Source: Gonapodya prolifera JEL478
Taxonomy: Eukaryota; Monoblepharomycota; Monoblepharidomycetes; Monoblepharidales; Gonapodyaceae
Direction: 5' to 3'
NCBI GenBank assembly: GCA_001574975.1
Contig: KQ965776.1
Span: 186,001-250,000, forward strand
DNA: 64,000 nucleotides
Positions 60,001 through 64,000 of the stretch are shown here, one piece after another (the stretch's first letter is position 1; every line of letters starts with the position of its first letter). A program made the position numbers and the translations under genes. The notes below the pieces were generated by a model that saw only the letters and a program-made list of their open reading frames with translations, made no database searches and had not been told where the DNA came from.

Positions 60001-60447
60001 GTACCCAAACCTCTTCCCCCAAAACCTCCGTCTTCAAGCCCTCGAAAGAAGGAATCTGAATGGGATATGACGGATAGTGAGGCGGAGGAACTCGACTTTG
60101 GAGGGTCCCCTCACAAGAGGAAGAAGTCATCTGTTACCAAGATTCCAGGCAAAGCACCTCCTGTGAAAGCGACCTTGGTGAAAGCGACGATAGCAAAACC
60201 GACGAAGAAGCGAAGAGTCGAGAGCAGTGATGGCTCTGATTCTGACGATGTTGTCGTTGTCGCTCCGAAGTCTACTTCTTCAGGCCCGGGGACTGTAGTT
60301 GGTGGTGCTCGCGCAGGAAGGGCAAGGAAAGAAGTGAACTATCGGTATGGGAAGGAAAGTGGAAGCGGTGATGAAAGTGCGGACGAAAGTGCGGACGAGA
60401 ACGTATCTGCCATGGAAATTGAAATTTCCGATGAGGATGATGACTAA
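54040..60447 (+). CDS. TOP2: DNA topoisomerase II
   Basis: Type IIA topoisomerase that passes duplexes through a transient double-strand break. An acidic/basic leader ([14 protein letters not shown]) precedes the GHKL ATPase: '[17 protein letters not shown]', '[15 protein letters not shown]', '[14 protein letters not shown]', '[20 protein letters not shown]'. The TOPRIM domain has '[18 protein letters not shown]', '[13 protein letters not shown]' and '[18 protein letters not shown]', with the Glu and DxD metal ligands intact. The cleavage domain has '[18 protein letters not shown]' and the active-site tyrosine in '[13 protein letters not shown]' near 57720. A coiled coil around '[17 protein letters not shown]' follows. 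The divergent C-terminus (59300-60447) is basic and acidic and contains a duplicated segment with four Psi-Lys-x-Glu motifs. About 20 short introns. Length and motif order are as expected for a full gene. Confidence 0.96.
59588..59704 (+). repeat. Imperfect protein repeat with four SUMO-type motifs in the Top2 tail
   Basis: Two copies of a 29-residue unit lie in tandem. One contains '[19 protein letters not shown]', the other '[19 protein letters not shown]'. Each carries two Psi-Lys-x-Glu tetrapeptides: VKKE (59588-59599), VKQE (59606-59617), IKNE (59675-59686) and IKRE (59693-59704). This is the consensus for SUMO conjugation, and the Top2 C-terminal region is a known SUMO target in yeast and animals. 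The spacing within each unit is identical. Confidence 0.75.
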
Positions 60448-60573
60448 ACTATCCGATCAATCGTAATGTGTATATTTTTGTTTTTCAATTGGATTGCCGC
60501 TGGGCGTGTGTGCCTTTATCACGGAAGTTGCAACCGTGAAAAAATATTTCACCAACCCAGTTTCTCTTCCATC

Positions 60574-62591
60574 ATGGCTCCCAAGTGGGTGCCGACTCGA
60601 TCTGATACCCTCATCTGCGCCAATCTTGCCTCATCCTCGTATTCAGAAGCATCCTTCTCCTGGGATCGGGCTTCGTTGCCGGACCGTGTGCCGAATACTT
60701 GCTTCGAAACCCGGACAACTCCGTCACAATAGGTGATTGCTTCAAGTTTAGTGCCTAGTGATATCATTGTGCCTCAATCTCCGTGATGATAACTTGCGAT
60801 TGCGACTTGCAAACGTACCAGCGAGCAGAAGGATTGAGCCCGCTCAGAAGTTGGCCGGAAACCACCCGAGGGCGACTCCTATTTCTTTGGATGTGAGCAG
60901 CGATGCCGCTCTGGAGAATGAAATCGCCAAGCACGATTTGGTCATCAGGTGTGTGTTGCTTCTGGGGTGGCACGACACGGAAGCAATTTCACCTCTCACA
61001 TGTGTCCCGCAGTCTTATCCCATACACTCATCATGCCACTGTCATCAAAGCCGCCATCAAGCACAAAAAGCATGTTGTCACGACTTCCTACGTGTCTCCC
61101 GCCATGGAGGAGTTGCACGAACAGTGAGTAATACTCTTGCTGCAAGCTTGTGTACCCACTTTCATATATGGAATAGGGCTGTTGCTGCCGGTATCACAGT
61201 ATTCAATGAAATCGGTGTTGACCCTGGTACGAATAGTCCATTAAAGTATTGGAGTTATGAGCGCTCGGCATAACTTCCATCTCTTTCAGGGGTGGACCAT
61301 CTGTATGCTCTCAAAACTATTGACGACGTTCACTCCGCTGGCGGCAAAGTATGGCCTCGTTCACTCGTCAACTTCGATGCCATTAACCAATCCCCTACTA
61401 GATCCTCAGCTTCACTTCCTGGTGTGGAGGTTTACCCGCTCCTGAGGACTCCAACAACCCGTTGGGCTACAAGTTCTCCTGGAGCTCTCGGGGAGTCTTA
61501 CTTGCCTTGAGGAACAATGCCAAGTTTTTGGAGAACGGAAAGGTACATGAAATCGCTCCGGGAGATTGAGTGAAGAATACTCTAAATCGGGTGGTTAGGT
61601 TGTCGACATCAAGGGCGAGGACCTCATGCTTTCCGCAAAACCCATTTTCACCGGCTACCCCGGGTTCGCTTTTGAAGGATATGCGAACAGAGATTCTACA
61701 CCTTATGCTAAGCGATACGACATTCCGGAAGCCCAAACTGTGATTAGAGGGACCTTGCGATTTGCGGTATGTATTCCACACCGGTCAGTAGCATTGCCTT
61801 GAAACAGAGCTAACATGATTCTGATTCTATTAGGGATTCCCACGCTTCGTAAAGGCACTCGTGGACTGTGGCTTGTTGCAGGATGACAAGCGGGAATATT
61901 TGGCAGCCTCGTCGTCCCCTCTTGCCTGGAGGGATTTCCTTGCTCGCCTTCTTGGAACACCCAACGACGAACAGTCACTTGAGAACGCTTTGATTGCCAA
62001 GTGCAAGCTGGAAGGAGCTGACAAAGACCGCGTGTTGCACGGCTTTAAGTGGTAGGTCAAACTACATTGTCTTAGTCAAATTTTTCTTCACTTGCTCTCT
62101 ATAGGCTTGGTCTGTTGTCTGCCACACCGGTCAAGCCGCTTGGCACACCTCTTGACACACTCTGCGCTGTGCTGGAAGAGAAAATGCAATACGGCGAGGG
62201 CGAGAGAGATCTTGTTTTCTTGCAGCACCGCTTCGACTGCGAGTTAAAGGACGGGTCGAAGGTGGGTTTTCGTTTTGTGGCTGATTGTGTGACGAAAAGC
62301 TGATACATGGTTGAGTAGGAAACCCGCTTTTCCACCGGAGCGTGGTTCGGGAAACCAAACGGAACCACTGCGATGGCATTGACGGTGGGACTTCCGTGCG
62401 GTGTGGCTACCCAAATGGTTTTGGACGGTGAGTATGTCCACCAGGCGTCTCAGCGTAACGTTGGCTAACGCTTCACATTAGGGCGAATCTCCAAAAAGGG
62501 TGTTCTTGCTCCAATGTCCAAAGACTTGTGGGAGCCTCTTCTCCTTGAGCTCAAGAAGGAGGGAATTGAAATGGAGGAATCTGTGTTGTAG
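60574..62591 (+). CDS. LYS9: Saccharopine dehydrogenase (glutamate-forming; saccharopine reductase)
   Basis: This enzyme forms saccharopine from aminoadipate semialdehyde and glutamate in the fungal alpha-aminoadipate lysine pathway. The first exon is only 11 nt (60574-60584). Splicing over 62 bp gives MAPKSILLLGSGFVAGPC, with the Rossmann GxGxxxxP loop. 'VTIASRRIEPAQKLAGNHP' and 'SLDVSSDAALENEIAKHDLV' follow. 'IPYTHHATVIKAAIKHKKHV' and 'VTTSYVSPAMEELHEQ' are diagnostic, then 'ITVFNEIGVDPG', 'VDHLYALKTIDDVHSAGGK', 'SWCGGLPAPEDSNNPLGYKF' and 'TAMALTVGLPCGVATQMVLD'. The end is 'LKKEGIEMEESVL'. About eight introns, all short. It begins 126 bp after TOP2 and ends 108 bp before the next gene. Its presence argues for a fungal host. 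Confidence 0.95.
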
Positions 62592-62699
62592 GAATTTAAG
62601 AAATTGAATCCTAAATTTATCCGAGCCAGGGTCCCTGAGTTGTCTGCCCGGCGTTTCCAAAATCGGTCAACGAGAGCTCCGCTCTGGACGATTGCAGCA

Positions 62700-64000
62700 A
62701 TGACCACGATTTTAGCAACAACGTCCCCGTCACTGAGTCAGAGTGTATCGCTACTCGTTGCGAGTTGGTCTGCGGTCGGGGCAGGTATCACTGCTCTCCT
62801 CTATTTCTGCGCAATTGCCGGGCTGGGCTTCGTCACAAGCAGGAAGTGGAGGATCTGGAGGGTGACGCTGGCGCTGCTTCTGTTTTGCGCCAGTGAGTGG
62901 ATGCTACTTGCACCTCCATTCTCAATATATCCGTTGAGTAACCTTTCCAACCGTTTTCCACACGTAACGCAGCTCGGATTGCGACGTTTGTTGTGCGCGC
63001 ACTGCTTGTATCGCAGAAATCCCCCGTATTGTACATTACTTACCAAGCGATTCTGCTTGCTGGGACACCCTTACTCCTTGCCGCACTGGTGGAAAGCGTT
63101 CTCCTGTGGTCCAAGAAAGTGGATGACTCTACATTAACGTTTGTCGGGAGAGATGGCCTTTCCTTGAGCAAAATATATTTGGCATCTTTGGGATGGTACC
63201 ATGTCCGTGAGTTGACCTGCACCGTTTGTCATGCCCCAAATGACAGTGCGTGTTAACTTTTGTATGTCGCCTTCAACTCTATGGTTCCATCCTTCCCAAA
63301 CTACCGGGAAATCAGTAGTTACCATCGTTCTTGCAGTCATGGCGCTCCTTGGGGTCTTGAACACTTACTTCTTGCTCACAAACGATTCCAATCCGGACTT
63401 CCAGTCAAGTTGGCGGCGTCCGGGATACGTAATTATGGAGTTCGCCGTTTGGGGAACCATTGTGCTTGTGGCCCTACTTGGGGTGTGGCGATTACACAAG
63501 CCGACATTTCGCGACAGTTTGATGCGCACAAAGGGGTATGAGCTTGCCCTGGAACAAGTCAGAAGAGGGGATCCTGGTGGATACCTCGCGCAGAACGCGT
63601 CCATAGGAGATGCGTCGTCCCTCGGAAGTGGGGACCCTTCAGCGTACGCGCTACGTGTCGAGGTCTTTATTGGGAAGCGCCGAATATTGCAGCGAGTGTG
63701 TAGTTGAAGGAACGTACGTTCTTCTGCAATTTGGCGCTCACACCCGTGCTCTAGGTACTTTATACGTTGTTTATTCCCTGCGGAATCCTTGTTCTGGCAA
63801 GGATGGCATTTGCGCCGACTGTCGTAACGGAGGAACAATTCAACGACCCAAAACTCAACGAGGGTATTTGGCTCCCAATGGTTGCAGGACTCGGTAAGGA
63901 TGTGCTCTTGGCCTGTACTTTGTGCTGCGTTAATGATGAATTGCCACTTCCTTCCAGAACTAATCGCTCTGGTCATTTTCGCAATCCCGAGCCAGTTTCG
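62700..64000 (+). CDS. Multi-pass (about seven-helix) fungal membrane protein, 3' end outside the window
   Basis: ATG 62700 begins MTTILATTSPSLSQSVSL and runs into hydrophobic segments 'GAGITALLYFCAIAGLGFVT' and 'WRVTLALLLFCA'. Later exons add 'RIATFVVRALLV', 'YQAILLAGTPLLLAALVESV', 'VVTIVLAVMALLGVLNTYFL', 'YVIMEFAVWGTIVLVALLGV', 'LFIPCGILVLARMAF', and, at the window edge, 'ELIALVIFAIPSQF'. Between the fifth and sixth visible helices is a soluble loop with 'MRTKGYELALEQVRRGDPGG'. The pattern resembles fungal seven-helix families such as RTA1-like or DUF7702-like proteins; which one cannot be decided by eye. Small introns lie near 62890, 63210, 63700 and 63895. The gene is incomplete, running past 64000. 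Confidence 0.65.

Noticed and set aside
1-64000. CRISPR arrays, operons or prokaryotic signals
   Set aside because: The window is intron-rich nuclear fungal DNA; no regular spacer repeats or co-directional operon structure exist.

Overview
The window is nuclear DNA from a compact fungal genome. Genes on both strands are packed 55-500 bp apart. They are split by many short introns, mostly 40-100 bp with GT...AG ends. The gene content is fungal: a saccharopine reductase of the alpha-aminoadipate lysine pathway (LYS9), an Rpd3L-type Rxt2 subunit, Ies6, Scc2 and Atg2. A methyltransferase of the betaine-lipid (Bta1) family, many CG-rich codons and very short intergenic gaps suggest an early-diverging, chytrid-like fungus. 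That placement is inference; no rRNA or other taxonomic marker is present. Exon joins below were made by eye from splice consensus and from family motifs continuing across the join, so spans are firmer than individual exons.

Layout: 1-870, mostly non-coding with a short-chain-dehydrogenase remnant. 871-7737 (-), ATG2. 7860-11329 (+), a membrane P-loop NTPase with a KAP-like layout. 11420-12225 (+), a FUN14-family mitochondrial protein. 12417-15657 (-), a PP2A B''-type regulatory subunit. 16679-24799 (+), cohesin loader SCC2. 25009-26971 (-), a bHLH factor split by a 717-bp repetitive intron. 27227-28429 (+), a monoglyceride-lipase-like hydrolase. 28532-29662 (+), a stand-alone Bta1-type methyltransferase.

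29.7-35.7 kb is the loosest part. It holds a decayed P-loop GTPase-like gene with a Cys-rich tail, an intact gene for an amphipathic-repeat protein (32134-33504, -), long gaps, and a frameshifted C-terminal scrap of a SNF2 helicase. Tight packing then resumes: IES6 (35762-36453, -), a TM-SMP-START-GOLD protein (36611-40484, +), acetyl-CoA synthetase (40579-44210, +), a CCDC137-like basic protein (44393-45204, +), an Rxt2-like protein (45357-46379, -), the importin-beta KAP121 (46874-51494, +), a small membrane protein (51758-52306, -), an ING-type PHD protein (52391-53948, +), TOP2 (54040-60447, +), LYS9 (60574-62591, +), and a multi-pass membrane protein cut by the window end (62700 onward, +).

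The genes are mostly unrelated housekeeping functions, as expected for a eukaryotic chromosome. Two loose themes stand out. One is lipid transfer and storage: Atg2, the SMP-START-GOLD protein, the Bta1-like enzyme, the lipase-like hydrolase and the amphipathic-repeat protein. The other is chromatin: Scc2, Ies6, Rxt2, ING and Top2. The most unusual item is the single polypeptide combining an N-terminal membrane anchor with SMP, START and GOLD modules. No tRNA, rRNA, CRISPR array, or intact or recognisable transposon was found.
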